Made by a program: the position numbers and the translations under genes. The notes under the pieces are model-generated. The model was given only the letters and a program-made list of their open reading frames with translations, had not been told where the DNA came from and searched no databases. Shown here piece after piece: positions 35,649 through 44,361 of a DNA stretch of 64,000 nucleotides. Numbering within the stretch: position 1 is the stretch's first letter; each line of letters opens with the position of its first letter. Source of the stretch: Burkholderiaceae bacterium (GTDB lineage: Bacteria; Pseudomonadota; Gammaproteobacteria; Burkholderiales; Burkholderiaceae_E); contig JAMLIR010000001.1 of NCBI GenBank assembly GCA_023954045.1, positions 310,001 to 374,000 of the forward strand. Direction: 5' to 3'.

Positions 35649-36355
35649 TCGATGCTCGATCCGAGATAGGCGCGAACGACCTCAGGATTGCCACGGATTT
35701 CCTCGCGCGTGCCTTCCGCGAGAACACGGCCGAGGTTCAGCACCGTGATCCGGTCCGACACGGCGAAGATCACCTCCATGTCGTGCTCGACCAACAGCAC
35801 GGTCACGCTCCAGCTGCTGGCGAGGTCCTTGAGCAGTCGCGCCAGAACGATCGACTCGTTGATCGACAGCCCTGCGGCGGGCTCGTCGAGCAACAGCACC
35901 GACGGGCGCCCGACCAGCGCCAGCGCGAGGTCCAGCCGACGCTGGTCACCGTACGAGATGTCTGCAGCCCGGCGGTCGGCAAGGTCGAGAAGCCCCAATG
36001 CAACGAGCACTTCGTCCGTATTGTCGGTTTCCGCCATCCGCGCTGCCAGCGCCACCTGCTCCCTGACCATCAGGGCCGGGAAGATATTGGTCTTCTGGAA
36101 CGACCGCGCCAGTCCCGCACGGCGGCGCGCCTGCGCCGAGAGGCCGCTGATGTCGCGTCCATTGAAAACCACGGTCCCGCCCGTTGGCCCTCCCCGGCCG
36201 CAAAGCGCGTCCATCAGTGTCGACTTCCCGGCACCGTTCGGCCCGATGAGCCCGCGAATTTCGCCCGGTTCGAGTCGCAGCGAAACCTTGTCCAGCGCGG
36301 CGAACCCGCCATAGCGCCGGGTCAGGTCGATCCCCTCGAGTGCCAGGGTCGTCAT
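35645..36355 (-). CDS. livG: branched-chain amino acid-type ABC transporter ATPase
   Basis: A 236-residue LivG-type ATPase. Walker A GPNGAGKST, Q-loop FQKTNIFPALMV, the signature is ISYGDQRRLDLALAL (a Y-G-D variant usual in LivG), Walker B VLLLDEPAAGL. The ATG at 36355 overlaps the livM stop by four bases; an open extension to 36823 reads through livM in another frame. It works as a heterodimer with LivF. Confidence 0.94.
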   Translation of the reverse strand: MTTLALEGIDLTRRYGGFAALDKVSLRLEPGEIRGLIGPNGAGKSTLMDALCGRGGPTGGTVVFNGRDISGLSAQARRRAGLARSFQKTNIFPALMVREQVALAARMAETDNTDEVLVALGLLDLADRRAADISYGDQRRLDLALALVGRPSVLLLDEPAAGLSINESIVLARLLKDLASSWSVTVLLVEHDMEVIFAVSDRITVLNLGRVLAEGTREEIRGNPEVVRAYLGSSIE

Positions 36356-37383
36356 GCCTTCCTCGCTTCGCGCGAGCGCCGGTTCAGCCGGTTCAGCCGG
36401 TTCAGCAGGCCACTGATGCCCTGAGGCAGCAGCACCGTAACCACGATCAGCATCGCACCGATGATCGCGGGCCAGTGTTCGGTCAGATCGCCCATCGCAT
36501 TCTTGACGACAAAGAAGATCACGGCTCCGAGGGCCGGGCCCCAGATCGCCTGCGGCCCTCCGATCACGGCCATGATCAATGCTTCGCCCGACAGGCTCCA
36601 GTGCAGCGCCCCGGGGGTCACGAAAGCGTTGTAGAGCGCAAAGAGAACGCCCGCCAGTCCACCGACCGCTGCCGACAGCGCGAACACCAGCGCCCGTGGA
36701 ACGAGGGTGTGATAACCGACATAACGGGCCCGCTCCTCGTTCTCGCGGATCGCCACGGTGAGCACGCCGAAATGGCTCCTCGCGACCAGTGTGAGTATTG
36801 CGATGACCGCCACCAGCGCACACCAGGAGACGACGAACATCGACGAAGGTGCCTGGAACAACTCGATGTCGATGCCGAACAGTCGGGCGGGCAAGCGCAC
36901 CGCCATGCCGTCATCCCCGCCGGCGAGGCCTCGCCACCGCAACATGAGTTCGTAAAGCGATTGGGCGACCGCGAGCGTAAGCATCGAAAAGGACAGAGCA
37001 GGCAAGCGAACGATGATGAGCCCGGCGAAGAACGCGAACGCCGCAGGCACTGCGATCGCAGCCAGCACCGCCAACTCGGCCGGCATCGCGTCCAACTTGC
37101 CATTCAGCGCCATCAGGTATGCCGCCATGCCGAAGAAGGCCGCATGGCCGAAACTCGTGAGCCCGTTCTGGCGAATCATGAAGCCGATCGAGGTCGCGAG
37201 GATGGCGTGGATGACCGCCTGGGTCATCAGCGTCAACGCAAGCTGGGAGCCAACCACCCAGGGAACCGCGAAACCCGCGGCAGCAAGCAGTCCGGCCGCG
37301 AGCACGACCGTCGGGGTGCGCCGTTCCGCCGCGATGGAGGCTGCCGCGACTTTGGCCTTGTCTCGCGGAACCGCACTGCTCAT
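36352..37383 (-). CDS. livM: branched-chain amino acid-type ABC transporter permease
   Basis: A 343-residue LivM-type inner-membrane permease with about ten hydrophobic segments. Hallmarks are NGLTSFGHAAFFGMAAY, the ATPase-contact loop VAIRENEERARYVGY and VIGGPQAIWGPALGA. The C-terminus contains a triple Leu-Asn-Arg repeat encoded by three perfect copies of CCGGTTCAG. The ATG at 37383 overlaps the livH stop (ATGA). Confidence 0.94.
   Translation of the reverse strand: MSSAVPRDKAKVAAASIAAERRTPTVVLAAGLLAAAGFAVPWVVGSQLALTLMTQAVIHAILATSIGFMIRQNGLTSFGHAAFFGMAAYLMALNGKLDAMPAELAVLAAIAVPAAFAFFAGLIIVRLPALSFSMLTLAVAQSLYELMLRWRGLAGGDDGMAVRLPARLFGIDIELFQAPSSMFVVSWCALVAVIAILTLVARSHFGVLTVAIRENEERARYVGYHTLVPRALVFALSAAVGGLAGVLFALYNAFVTPGALHWSLSGEALIMAVIGGPQAIWGPALGAVIFFVVKNAMGDLTEHWPAIIGAMLIVVTVLLPQGISGLLNRLNRLNRRSREARKA
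36379..36405. repeat. nine-base microrepeat, three copies
   Basis: CCGGTTCAG three times in tandem inside the end of livM; on the coding strand it gives Leu-Asn-Arg three times just before the basic C-terminus. Confidence 0.9.
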
Positions 37384-38225
37384 TTCCGCGGCCCCGCGAG
37401 TCCTTGAGGGCGCAATCCCAGCACCGCTGCCATGATCAGCAGCGGAATCACCGACGCGACCTCCGGAACGTACACCAGCCCCAGGTTGTGGAACTGCCCG
37501 ATCACGAGCGCGGCGACGAAGGCACCGGTAAAGCTGGTCAACCCGCCTGTAACGACGACGATGAAACAGTCGATGATGATGTAGCCACCCATGGAGGGTG
37601 ACAACGCCATCAGCGGCCCGGCGATGGTGCCCGAGAGCCCCGCGAGCCCAGTCCCGATCGCCACGACGAGCGCGCTGAGGCGATCGGTGTCGACGCCCTG
37701 CATCGCCGTCGTCACCGGGTCCACGCTCGACGCACGGACATACAGCCCCACCTTCGTCGATCTGAGCCAGACCGCGAGCCCCAGCGCGACCGCGATTGCC
37801 ACGGCGATGACGAACAGCCGATAGGTAGGGAACTGCGACCCGAAGAGCGTCACCGACCCGGACAGAGCCTCCGGTGCGGACACCGAGATATAGTCCTTTC
37901 CCCAGATCGTCCGGACGGCGTCCTCGAGCACGAACAACAAGCCAAACGTGACGAGCAGCGTCACGATCGGCTCCTCCCTGGACAGCGGCCTGAAGACGAA
38001 ACGGTCGAGCAGCGCCCCGAAGACCGCAAGCGCCGCGACCGACACGATCATTCCCGTCCAGAAACCGAGATGAGCCGCTGCCGCGTAGGAGACGTAGGCC
38101 CCCAGCATGAAGAAGCTGCCGTGCGCGAAATTCGTCACGCGCCGCAGACCGAAGATCAGGACGAGTCCGACGGCCAGCACGTAGAGAAAGCTGCCGTAGA
38201 CCAGGCCGTTGATTACCTGAATCAT
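37380..38225 (-). CDS. livH: branched-chain amino acid-type ABC transporter permease
   Basis: A 281-residue LivH-type permease with about eight membrane segments. Hallmarks are INGLVYGSFLYVLAVGL, RRVTNFAHGSFFMLGAY and the ATPase-contact region RASSVDPVTTAMQGVD. The ATG at 38225 starts directly at the first membrane segment; an open extension of nine codons lies upstream. It follows livK after 88 bases that contain a hairpin. Confidence 0.94.
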   Translation of the reverse strand: MIQVINGLVYGSFLYVLAVGLVLIFGLRRVTNFAHGSFFMLGAYVSYAAAAHLGFWTGMIVSVAALAVFGALLDRFVFRPLSREEPIVTLLVTFGLLFVLEDAVRTIWGKDYISVSAPEALSGSVTLFGSQFPTYRLFVIAVAIAVALGLAVWLRSTKVGLYVRASSVDPVTTAMQGVDTDRLSALVVAIGTGLAGLSGTIAGPLMALSPSMGGYIIIDCFIVVVTGGLTSFTGAFVAALVIGQFHNLGLVYVPEVASVIPLLIMAAVLGLRPQGLAGPRK

Positions 38226-38251
38226 CCTGCCGGACTCTTCGTCGTGTCCCA

Positions 38252-38267
38252 CCCGCGGCGGCGCGGG
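38252..38267. other. intercistronic hairpin between livK and livH
   Basis: CCCGCG-GCGG-CGCGGG: perfect six-base GC arms and four-base loop in the 88-base gap after livK. No T-run follows. Such hairpins after a binding-protein gene often protect its mRNA or lower expression of the downstream permeases. Confidence 0.45.
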
Positions 38268-38313
38268 GGCGGTACCCGGCCACTCCGCCGCGCGCGGGAA
38301 CCAAGCGCCGGGA

Positions 38314-39510
38314 TCAGAGCTTGCAGTTGGCGTCGGGGCCAGGTGTGGCAGTTTGCGCCGGGACTGTCATCTTGATGGCCGGCCTGAGGGTGCCGTTCAC
38401 GGCCTCCACGATGCCGAAGTAGTTGGGGCCCACCAGTTGGTGATCCTCCTTGCGCATCAGTTGGGTGCCGAGAATCGTCTCGAAAGTGCCTCCCGCCATC
38501 GCCTTGGCAACGTCCGCCGGCTTGACGCTGCCAGCCTTCTTCACCGCCTGGAAGATCACCTGCATGCCGATATAGGTCTCGCCTCCGAAGTTGGTCGGCG
38601 AATCACCCGGATAGGCCTTCGCCCAGTCGGAGACGAACTTCCTGTTCGCGGGAGTGTCGAGCGTCGCGCTGTAGTTGATGATGGTGTTGATACCCTTGAC
38701 GACATCGCCGAGAACCTTGACGGTCCCGTCGGTCGTGAAGCTGATACCGGCAGTGGTGACCTTGTCGAACAATCCGAACTGTTTCGCCTGGCGCGCAAAG
38801 GTGATTGCGTCGCGCCCTGCCAGCGCAACCCACATCCCCTGAGCGCCGGAATCCAGGACCTTCTGGATGAACGCCGCATAGTCGTTGCTGCCGAGGGGAG
38901 GATAATTCTCGGAGACGACGGTCTTCCCGGTTGCAGCGGCGGCGTTGCGGAAGCCCTCTCCGGAGCCCCTGCCCCAGGCGTAGTCGGCCGCCACGATGGC
39001 CCACTTCGCTTCCGACCGCGTGGCCAGCCACGGCTGGATGACCGCAGCATCGGAGTAGTCGGGTCGGTTCACGCGAAACAACCGCGGCTGGCACTGCTTG
39101 CCGGTGATGTCGTTGGCTTTCGTGACCGTTGCGACGTACAGGGCATTCCAGCGACCGAGCATCGGACCGATCGCGAGCACCTCGCTCGAGGCGATCGTTG
39201 CCGTCATGATGTTGTAGCCCTCGAGGGCGAGCTTTTCGGCCTGCTGGCGGGCGAGGTCTGGCTTGGCCTCGGTGTCGAGAAAACGTACCTCGACCTTTCT
39301 ACCGTCGACCCCGCCCGCGGCATTCGCCTCGTTGACCGCGAACTCGACGGCGCGCTTCACTTCGTCGCCGAGCTGGGAGTACGGCCCGGTAAGCGAAGTC
39401 GGCACACCGATCTTCAGCGGCTCCTTCGCGGCCCATGCGCTCGTGGCCAGGACTGCCGAAACTGCGACGGCCGACAGGCCGAGAAACGTCGCCCTCTTCG
39501 AATCGATCAT
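38314..39510 (-). CDS. livK: branched-chain amino acid-type ABC transporter substrate-binding protein
   Basis: A 398-residue periplasmic binding protein of the Peripla_BP_6 family. The signal peptide (MIDSKRATFLGLSAVAVSAV) ends near AWAAK. Next comes LKIGVPTSLTGPYSQLGDE and NEANAAGGVDGRKVE, typical of this family. The ATG at 39510 has GGAGG five bases upstream, and a TetR-type operator lies directly before that ribosome site. First gene of livKHMGF-caiB/SDR. It probably binds the acid later activated by the two ligases; identity unknown. Confidence 0.93.
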   Translation of the reverse strand: MIDSKRATFLGLSAVAVSAVLATSAWAAKEPLKIGVPTSLTGPYSQLGDEVKRAVEFAVNEANAAGGVDGRKVEVRFLDTEAKPDLARQQAEKLALEGYNIMTATIASSEVLAIGPMLGRWNALYVATVTKANDITGKQCQPRLFRVNRPDYSDAAVIQPWLATRSEAKWAIVAADYAWGRGSGEGFRNAAAATGKTVVSENYPPLGSNDYAAFIQKVLDSGAQGMWVALAGRDAITFARQAKQFGLFDKVTTAGISFTTDGTVKVLGDVVKGINTIINYSATLDTPANRKFVSDWAKAYPGDSPTNFGGETYIGMQVIFQAVKKAGSVKPADVAKAMAGGTFETILGTQLMRKEDHQLVGPNYFGIVEAVNGTLRPAIKMTVPAQTATPGPDANCKL

Positions 39511-39522
39511 CGCACCCTCCTT

Positions 39523-39538
39523 GAATGAATGTTCATTC
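39523..39538. promoter_or_regulatory. TetR operator candidate 5
   Basis: GAATGAATGTTCATTC, perfect arms that extend two more bases each side to a 20-base palindrome. It ends three bases from the livK ribosome site, so a bound repressor would block the start of the liv operon. Confidence 0.78.
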
Positions 39539-39701
39539 AATCATGGGGTCCGGGACGTGTCAAGCACTGCGGACGGGCGGGCGGGCGAGTATTGACCGGC
39601 CATTCATTTGCGGTCGACGATGTCGCCTCTTGCACACCAATGAGCCGAGCGCGGCGCCGGTCGTTTGTCCGCGCAAGCTGGCCGGACACCGACGGCGCCG
39701 A

Positions 39702-40655
39702 GTGAACACCTTGCGAGCACTCCTCAGGTTTCTCGATCGAAGGGCGCACTGGGCACTGCCGGTGGGCGTGTTCACCGGCGTGGTGCTTCCGGATCTGGCG
39801 GCATTTCTTCGCCCGGTCGTGTTGCCGGCAGTCGTCGGCACGCTGACGATTGCGCTGCTCCGCCTGGACTGGAAGCACTTGCAGACCGCCGCTCGGCATC
39901 CGCTTCTCCCGTCGCTGCTGGCAATCTGGCAGTTGATCGTCTCGCCCCTGCTTGCCTGGGCCGCGGCCGCAGTCGTGGGCCTGCCGCCGGACTTCCGGCT
40001 GGTCCTCGTGCTACAGGCCGCTGCGCCCCCTATCGGCTCCGCACCTGTCTTCGCGATGATCCTCGGCCTGGACGGGGTGCTGGCCGTGATCGGGACAGTG
40101 ACGACCACGCTGCTGCTGCCACTCACGCTGACCCCGCTGGTCGGCCCGTTGCTGTCGGCGGCCGGTGTCGAGATCGATCTCGGCGCCTTTCTCGTGCGCG
40201 TCTCACTGGTGGTCGTCGCCCCGTTCGCCGTCGCCAGCCTGATTCGCCGGTTTGCGGGCATCCATAGACTGACTCGCAATCGGGACCTGCTCGGCGGAGC
40301 GAACGTCTTGCTGCTGGTGCTCTTTTCGAGCGCCCTGATGGACGGCGTGACGGCCCGATTCCTGAGGGATCCGGCGTATGTTCTTGCGTTGCTGCTTCTC
40401 GCGTGCGTCGCGACGATGGCCCTGCATCTGGCCGGGCTCGCGCTCTTTCGTCGCGCCGGCGTGACTGCTGCCTACAGCGCCTCGCTACTCAGCGGAAACC
40501 GCAACGTCGGAATCATGCTGGTGATCACCGCCGGCACCGCTACGGAGGCGTTCTCGCTATACGCGGGTATCGCACAGATTCCGATGTATTTCGCACCGCT
40601 GCTGCTGATGCCAATGCTTCGTCGAAGCCGTCGTGCGGCCGACGAGTCGCCGTGA
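39702..40655 (+). CDS. bile acid:sodium symporter (SBF)-like membrane protein
   Basis: A 317-residue integral membrane protein with about nine to ten hydrophobic segments. AAPPIGSAPVFAMILGLD and the late motif SLLSGNRNVGIML are characteristic of the BASS/SBF transporter family, which moves organic acids with sodium. A GTG at 39702 begins directly before the first basic residues and membrane segment; the ribosome site is weak, and the family's usual length of 290-330 is matched. It diverges from livK over 191 bases; a poor operator-like sequence (TATTGA-N4-CCATTC) lies at 39590. It may offer a second uptake or export route for a pathway acid. Confidence 0.8.
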   Translation: MNTLRALLRFLDRRAHWALPVGVFTGVVLPDLAAFLRPVVLPAVVGTLTIALLRLDWKHLQTAARHPLLPSLLAIWQLIVSPLLAWAAAAVVGLPPDFRLVLVLQAAAPPIGSAPVFAMILGLDGVLAVIGTVTTTLLLPLTLTPLVGPLLSAAGVEIDLGAFLVRVSLVVVAPFAVASLIRRFAGIHRLTRNRDLLGGANVLLLVLFSSALMDGVTARFLRDPAYVLALLLLACVATMALHLAGLALFRRAGVTAAYSASLLSGNRNVGIMLVITAGTATEAFSLYAGIAQIPMYFAPLLLMPMLRRSRRAADESP

Positions 40656-40733
40656 TCGGGTTGACAGCGATCCGATGGTGCGGTGCCCTGGGCCACGCAC
40701 CCGTCCCGGACCTTTCCGCGATCCACGGATATT

Positions 40734-40762
40734 TTGACAGGTCCAATGTTTTCCCTGATGCT
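40734..40762 (+). promoter_or_regulatory. candidate promoter of the second TRAP operon
   Basis: A perfect -35 box TTGACA at 40734-40739, followed after 17 bases by a poor -10 (GATGCT). It lies 60 bases before dctP. The -35 is good but the -10 is weak. Confidence 0.3.
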
Positions 40763-40798
40763 TCCAGCCCTCGATATTCTTCCTCCAGGAGCCTCAAA

Positions 40799-41770
40799 AT
40801 GCGCCCACCGTTCGCGGTCGCCGTCGCTGCCCTGTGCCTGGCCGCAGCCAGCGCGGCCAGCGCCCAGACGAAGATCAACATCGGCATCGTCACCAATCCG
40901 ACCTTCGTGCACACGCGCGCGGCCACCTGGTTCAAGGAGTGCCTGGACAAGCAGGTGCCCGGCAAGTTCGACGTCGTGATTCACCACTCGGCGGTGCTCG
41001 GCAGCGAGACGCAGGTGCTGCAGCAGATCCAGCTCGGCACGACGCAGATGTCGGTGAGCACCACCGGGCCGGTCGAGGCCTTCGTGCCCGAAATCAAGGC
41101 GCTCGAAATGCCGTTCCTGTTCCCGTCGTACGAGGCCGCCGACAAGGTGCTCGACGGCCCGATCGGCCAGGACCTGCGCCGCCGCTTCGAGAAAGCCGGC
41201 TTCGTCGCCCTCGCCTTCCTCGACAACGGCTTTCGCAACGTCACCAACTCCAAGCGCGACGTGAAGGAGCCGTCCGACCTGAAGGGGATGAAGATCCGCA
41301 CGATGGAGGCGCCGACCCACCTGGCGATCTGGCGCGCGCTCGGCGCCAACCCGACGCCGATGGCATGGCCGATCTTCACCCAGCTGCAGCAGGGCGTCAT
41401 CGACGGCCAGGAAAACCCGATCGCGGTCATCCACGCCGCCAAGCTGCCCGAGGCCGGCCAGAAGTACCTCTCGCTCACGCGCCACGTCTACTCGGCGCTG
41501 GTGTTCGTGGCCAACAAGCGCTTCGTCGACAACCTGCCCGCTGCCGAGCGCAAGGCGGTCGGCGAGTGCGCGCAGACCGCGGCGCTCGCGGGCCGGCGCT
41601 ACATCCGCGACAACGAGCGCCAACAGCTGGCCGAACTCAAGGCGGCCGGCATGCAGGTCGACGAGAACCCCGACCTGGCGGCCTTCCGCAAGGCCACGCA
41701 GCCGGTGATCGACTCGCTGTCGGGCGACACGAAGAAGCTGGTCGAGCGGATCCGCGCAGAGGTGAAATAG
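40799..41770 (+). CDS. dctP: TRAP transporter substrate-binding protein
   Basis: A 323-residue periplasmic DctP-type protein. Signal peptide MRPPFAVAVAALCLAAASA ends at SAQT. Family regions are KALEMPFLFPSYEAADKVL, LKGMKIRTMEAPTHLAIW and QGVIDGQENP. The ATG at 40799 has AGGAG seven bases upstream. Operon dctP-dctQ-dctM. Codon use is strongly G/C-ending, like gltIJKL, so it looks like long-resident DNA. C4-dicarboxylate or related acid uptake is typical; ligand unknown. Confidence 0.94.
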   Translation: MRPPFAVAVAALCLAAASAASAQTKINIGIVTNPTFVHTRAATWFKECLDKQVPGKFDVVIHHSAVLGSETQVLQQIQLGTTQMSVSTTGPVEAFVPEIKALEMPFLFPSYEAADKVLDGPIGQDLRRRFEKAGFVALAFLDNGFRNVTNSKRDVKEPSDLKGMKIRTMEAPTHLAIWRALGANPTPMAWPIFTQLQQGVIDGQENPIAVIHAAKLPEAGQKYLSLTRHVYSALVFVANKRFVDNLPAAERKAVGECAQTAALAGRRYIRDNERQQLAELKAAGMQVDENPDLAAFRKATQPVIDSLSGDTKKLVERIRAEVK

Positions 41771-41794
41771 CGCCCGCACGCCAGGTACGCGCCG

Positions 41795-42271
41795 ATGGGG
41801 TCCCTGCTGCGGCTCAGCCGCGCCCTGAACGTCGCGGTTGAAAAACTGCTGATGGTGATCGGCGCGGCCATCTGCGTGATCCTGTTCGCGCAGGTGGTGT
41901 TCCGCTATGCAGGCGACTCGCTCGGCTGGTCGGAAGAGGTGAGCCGCCACCTGCTGGTGGCGATCACTTTCCTCGGCGGGACGGTCGCCTACAAGCGCGC
42001 AAGCTTCATCGGCCTGCAGGGCATCGGCCACAGCCTCGGGCCCGCCTTCCAGCGCTCGGTCGTGCTCGTGCTGCAGGTGCTCACGCTGGCGTGCTTCGCG
42101 CTGATCGCCTGGTTCGGCGCGGCCTACACGATCAAGGCAGCCGAGCACACCTCGGCCTCGCTGCAGATCCCGATGTCGATCCCCTACTCGGTGATCCCGA
42201 TCTCGGCGCTCGTCTTCATCGTGCACGTGCTGGCCGACATGGTCGCCGCACGCGAGAAGCATCCCCGATGA
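41795..42271 (+). CDS. dctQ: TRAP transporter small permease subunit
   Basis: A 158-residue inner-membrane protein with four hydrophobic segments. VFRYAGDSLGWSEEVSRHLLVAITFLGG in part is the DctQ hallmark (Arg, Trp, Glu-Glu). It starts 25 bases after dctP; its stop overlaps the dctM start (ATGA). Confidence 0.94.
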   Translation: MGSLLRLSRALNVAVEKLLMVIGAAICVILFAQVVFRYAGDSLGWSEEVSRHLLVAITFLGGTVAYKRASFIGLQGIGHSLGPAFQRSVVLVLQVLTLACFALIAWFGAAYTIKAAEHTSASLQIPMSIPYSVIPISALVFIVHVLADMVAAREKHPR

Positions 42272-43572
42272 TCGTCGCGCTCCTGTTCGGGGGGCTGTTC
42301 CTGCTGATCGCGCTGGGGCTGCCGATCGCCCTGTCGATCGGCCTGCCGGCGATCGGCGCGATTCTCGCGCCGGGGGTCTTCCCGCCCGAGGTCGACACGG
42401 CGGGGCTGGGCCAGACGATCATCCAGCTGCTCTTCGCGGGCGTCGACTCGTTCGACCTTCTCGCGGTGCCGCTGTTCATGCTGGCCGGCTCGATCATGGA
42501 GCGCGGCGGCATCTCGCAGCAGCTGATCGACTTCTCCGACTCGCTGGTGGGCTGGGCGCCAGGCGGACTCGCCTGCGCAGTGATCGTGGCCTCGATGTTC
42601 TTCGCGGGCATCTCGGGCTCGGCGGCGGCCGACACCGCGGCGCTGGGCGCGGTGGCTATTCCGGCCATGGTCCGGCAGGGCTACCCGCCGGCCTTCGCCG
42701 CGGCGCTGGTGGCCGCAGGCGGCGCGATCGGCGTGATCATTCCGCCATCGATCCCGATGGTGATCTTCGGCTTTCTCACCAACGTCTCGATCGCCGAACT
42801 GTTCGCCGGCGGCCTGTTCGTCGGCCTGCTGTTCGGGCTGTCGTTCATGGGCGTGGCGATCTGGAAGTCGCTGCGCCACGGCTACGGCACGCGCCGCCCG
42901 TTCTCGCTGCGGTTCGTCTACGCCTCGTTCAGGAAGGCCCTGTGGTCGCTCGGCGCCCCGGTGATCGTGCTGGGCGGCATCCTGAGCGGCATCGTCACGG
43001 TGACCGAAGCGGCGGCGCTGGCCGTCTTCTATGCGCTGCTGGTGGCGATGTGGGTCAACCGGCGACTCACCTGGCGCGAGATGCCCGCATTGCTGGTGGA
43101 ATCGCAGGTGATCGCGGCAACCATCCTGTTCATCATCGCGATGGCCAAGGTGTTCACCTGGCTGGTGGCGATGCAGCAGACCCCCGCGATGCTGCAAAGC
43201 GCGATCGCCACGATGGCGCTACCGCCCTGGGGCCTGCTGCTGCTGGTGATGGCGGGACTGCTGGTCGTGGGCTGCGTGATGGAGACCACTGCCGCGCTCA
43301 TTCTGATGGTGCCGGTGCTCGCGCCGCTCACCGTGCACATGGGCGTCGACCCGATGCACTTCGGCGTGCTGATGGTGGTGAACCTCGCCATCGGCATGCT
43401 CACCCCGCCGGTGGGCATCTGCCTGTTCGTGAGCTGCGGCATCGCCGGGCTGTCGCTGGGACAGGTGGGCCGCGCGATCATGCCGTTCGTGGTGGCAGCG
43501 GTGGCCGCGCTGATGGTGGCGAGCTACTGGCCGCCGCTCACGACCTGGCTGCCTTCGCTGATTTACCGGTAG
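42268..43572 (+). CDS. dctM: TRAP transporter large permease subunit
   Basis: A 434-residue DctM protein with about twelve membrane segments. Hallmarks are FFAGISGSAAADTAALGAVA, VIIPPSIPMVIFGF and LTPPVGICLFVSCGIAG. The ATG at 42268 overlaps dctQ; an open frame extends upstream within dctQ but lacks membrane character. It completes a standard TRAP operon, unlike the split operon at 15-20 kb. Confidence 0.95.
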   Translation: MIVALLFGGLFLLIALGLPIALSIGLPAIGAILAPGVFPPEVDTAGLGQTIIQLLFAGVDSFDLLAVPLFMLAGSIMERGGISQQLIDFSDSLVGWAPGGLACAVIVASMFFAGISGSAAADTAALGAVAIPAMVRQGYPPAFAAALVAAGGAIGVIIPPSIPMVIFGFLTNVSIAELFAGGLFVGLLFGLSFMGVAIWKSLRHGYGTRRPFSLRFVYASFRKALWSLGAPVIVLGGILSGIVTVTEAAALAVFYALLVAMWVNRRLTWREMPALLVESQVIAATILFIIAMAKVFTWLVAMQQTPAMLQSAIATMALPPWGLLLLVMAGLLVVGCVMETTAALILMVPVLAPLTVHMGVDPMHFGVLMVVNLAIGMLTPPVGICLFVSCGIAGLSLGQVGRAIMPFVVAAVAALMVASYWPPLTTWLPSLIYR

Positions 43573-43635
43573 GCGGCCGCGAAGCGTTCGCTATCCGGGA
43601 GCGCTCGAAATGGCGCCGTAACTGGAGGCCTCCTC

Positions 43636-44142
43636 ATGACGATCTCGATGTACCAGGCCAGCGTTCCCCGGCTGGCGAACGTCCTCGAAAACCTGTCGAA
43701 GATTCTCGACAAGGCGCAGGCGCATGTCGACGCGGGCAAGACCGACCTGGCCACGCTGATGAACTACCGGCTCATCGCGGACATGTATCCGTTCTCCAAG
43801 CAGGTGCAGATCGCCTGCGACAAGGCGCGAAGCGTCGTGGCGCGCCTGGCGGGGATGGAGGTGCCGTACTACGAAGACAACGAGGAGACGCTGGCCGAAC
43901 TGCAGGTGCGCATCGCCCGCAGCGTCGAGTTCATCCGCAGCGTGCCGCCGGAGCTGATCGACGGGACCGAGGACAAGGAAATCGTGCTTCCGGTCACCGG
44001 CAAGGAAACGCGCTACAAGGGGATGCAACTACTGCTGGGCCACTCGATGCCGAACGTGTACTTCCACGCGACGACGGCCTACAACATCCTGCGCCAGAAC
44101 GGCGTGCCCGTCGGCAAGCGCGATTTTCTCGGGAATCCCTGA
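43636..44142 (+). CDS. DUF1993 family protein
   Basis: A 168-residue protein of the DUF1993 family, which is distantly related to DinB-type four-helix bundles. The sequence begins MTISMYQASVPRLANVLENLSK in part and keeps the family segments LMNYRLIADMYPFSKQVQ and GHSMPNVYFHATTAYNILR. GGAGGCCTCCTC precedes the ATG at 43636. It follows dctM by 63 bases but is probably independent. Cellular role unknown; no signal peptide, so cytoplasmic. Confidence 0.87.
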   Translation: MTISMYQASVPRLANVLENLSKILDKAQAHVDAGKTDLATLMNYRLIADMYPFSKQVQIACDKARSVVARLAGMEVPYYEDNEETLAELQVRIARSVEFIRSVPPELIDGTEDKEIVLPVTGKETRYKGMQLLLGHSMPNVYFHATTAYNILRQNGVPVGKRDFLGNP

Positions 44143-44361
44143 CGGCCGTCCCGCCGCATCGGCCCGAGCGTCCATCCCGCCGTGGGCCTCCTGCACCTGC
44201 TGCCGGTCGCCGAGCAGCGCGGCGACCGGCTAGCGACGACGCCGGCAATGGGGAACTCCTGCGAGCTTCGACTTCGCTTCGTTGATCTTCCCGGGTCTTC
44301 CGGTTCAGAATGTGCCGGACTGTCCGGCTCCCCACAATCACCGAACCCCCGGAGGTACGTC

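Noticed and set aside
34942-35727. in-frame extension of the CaiB-SDR fusion gene upstream to 35727
   Set aside because: It overlaps livF in another frame, and has no protein similarity; the real start is at 34941.
37384-38304. in-frame extension of livM upstream to 38304
   Set aside because: Runs through livH in another frame; Arg- and Gly-rich with no membrane character.
39590-39605. TATTGA-N4-CCATTC before the SBF-like gene as another TetR operator
   Set aside because: Only part of the arms match; not counted as a site without a genome-wide score.
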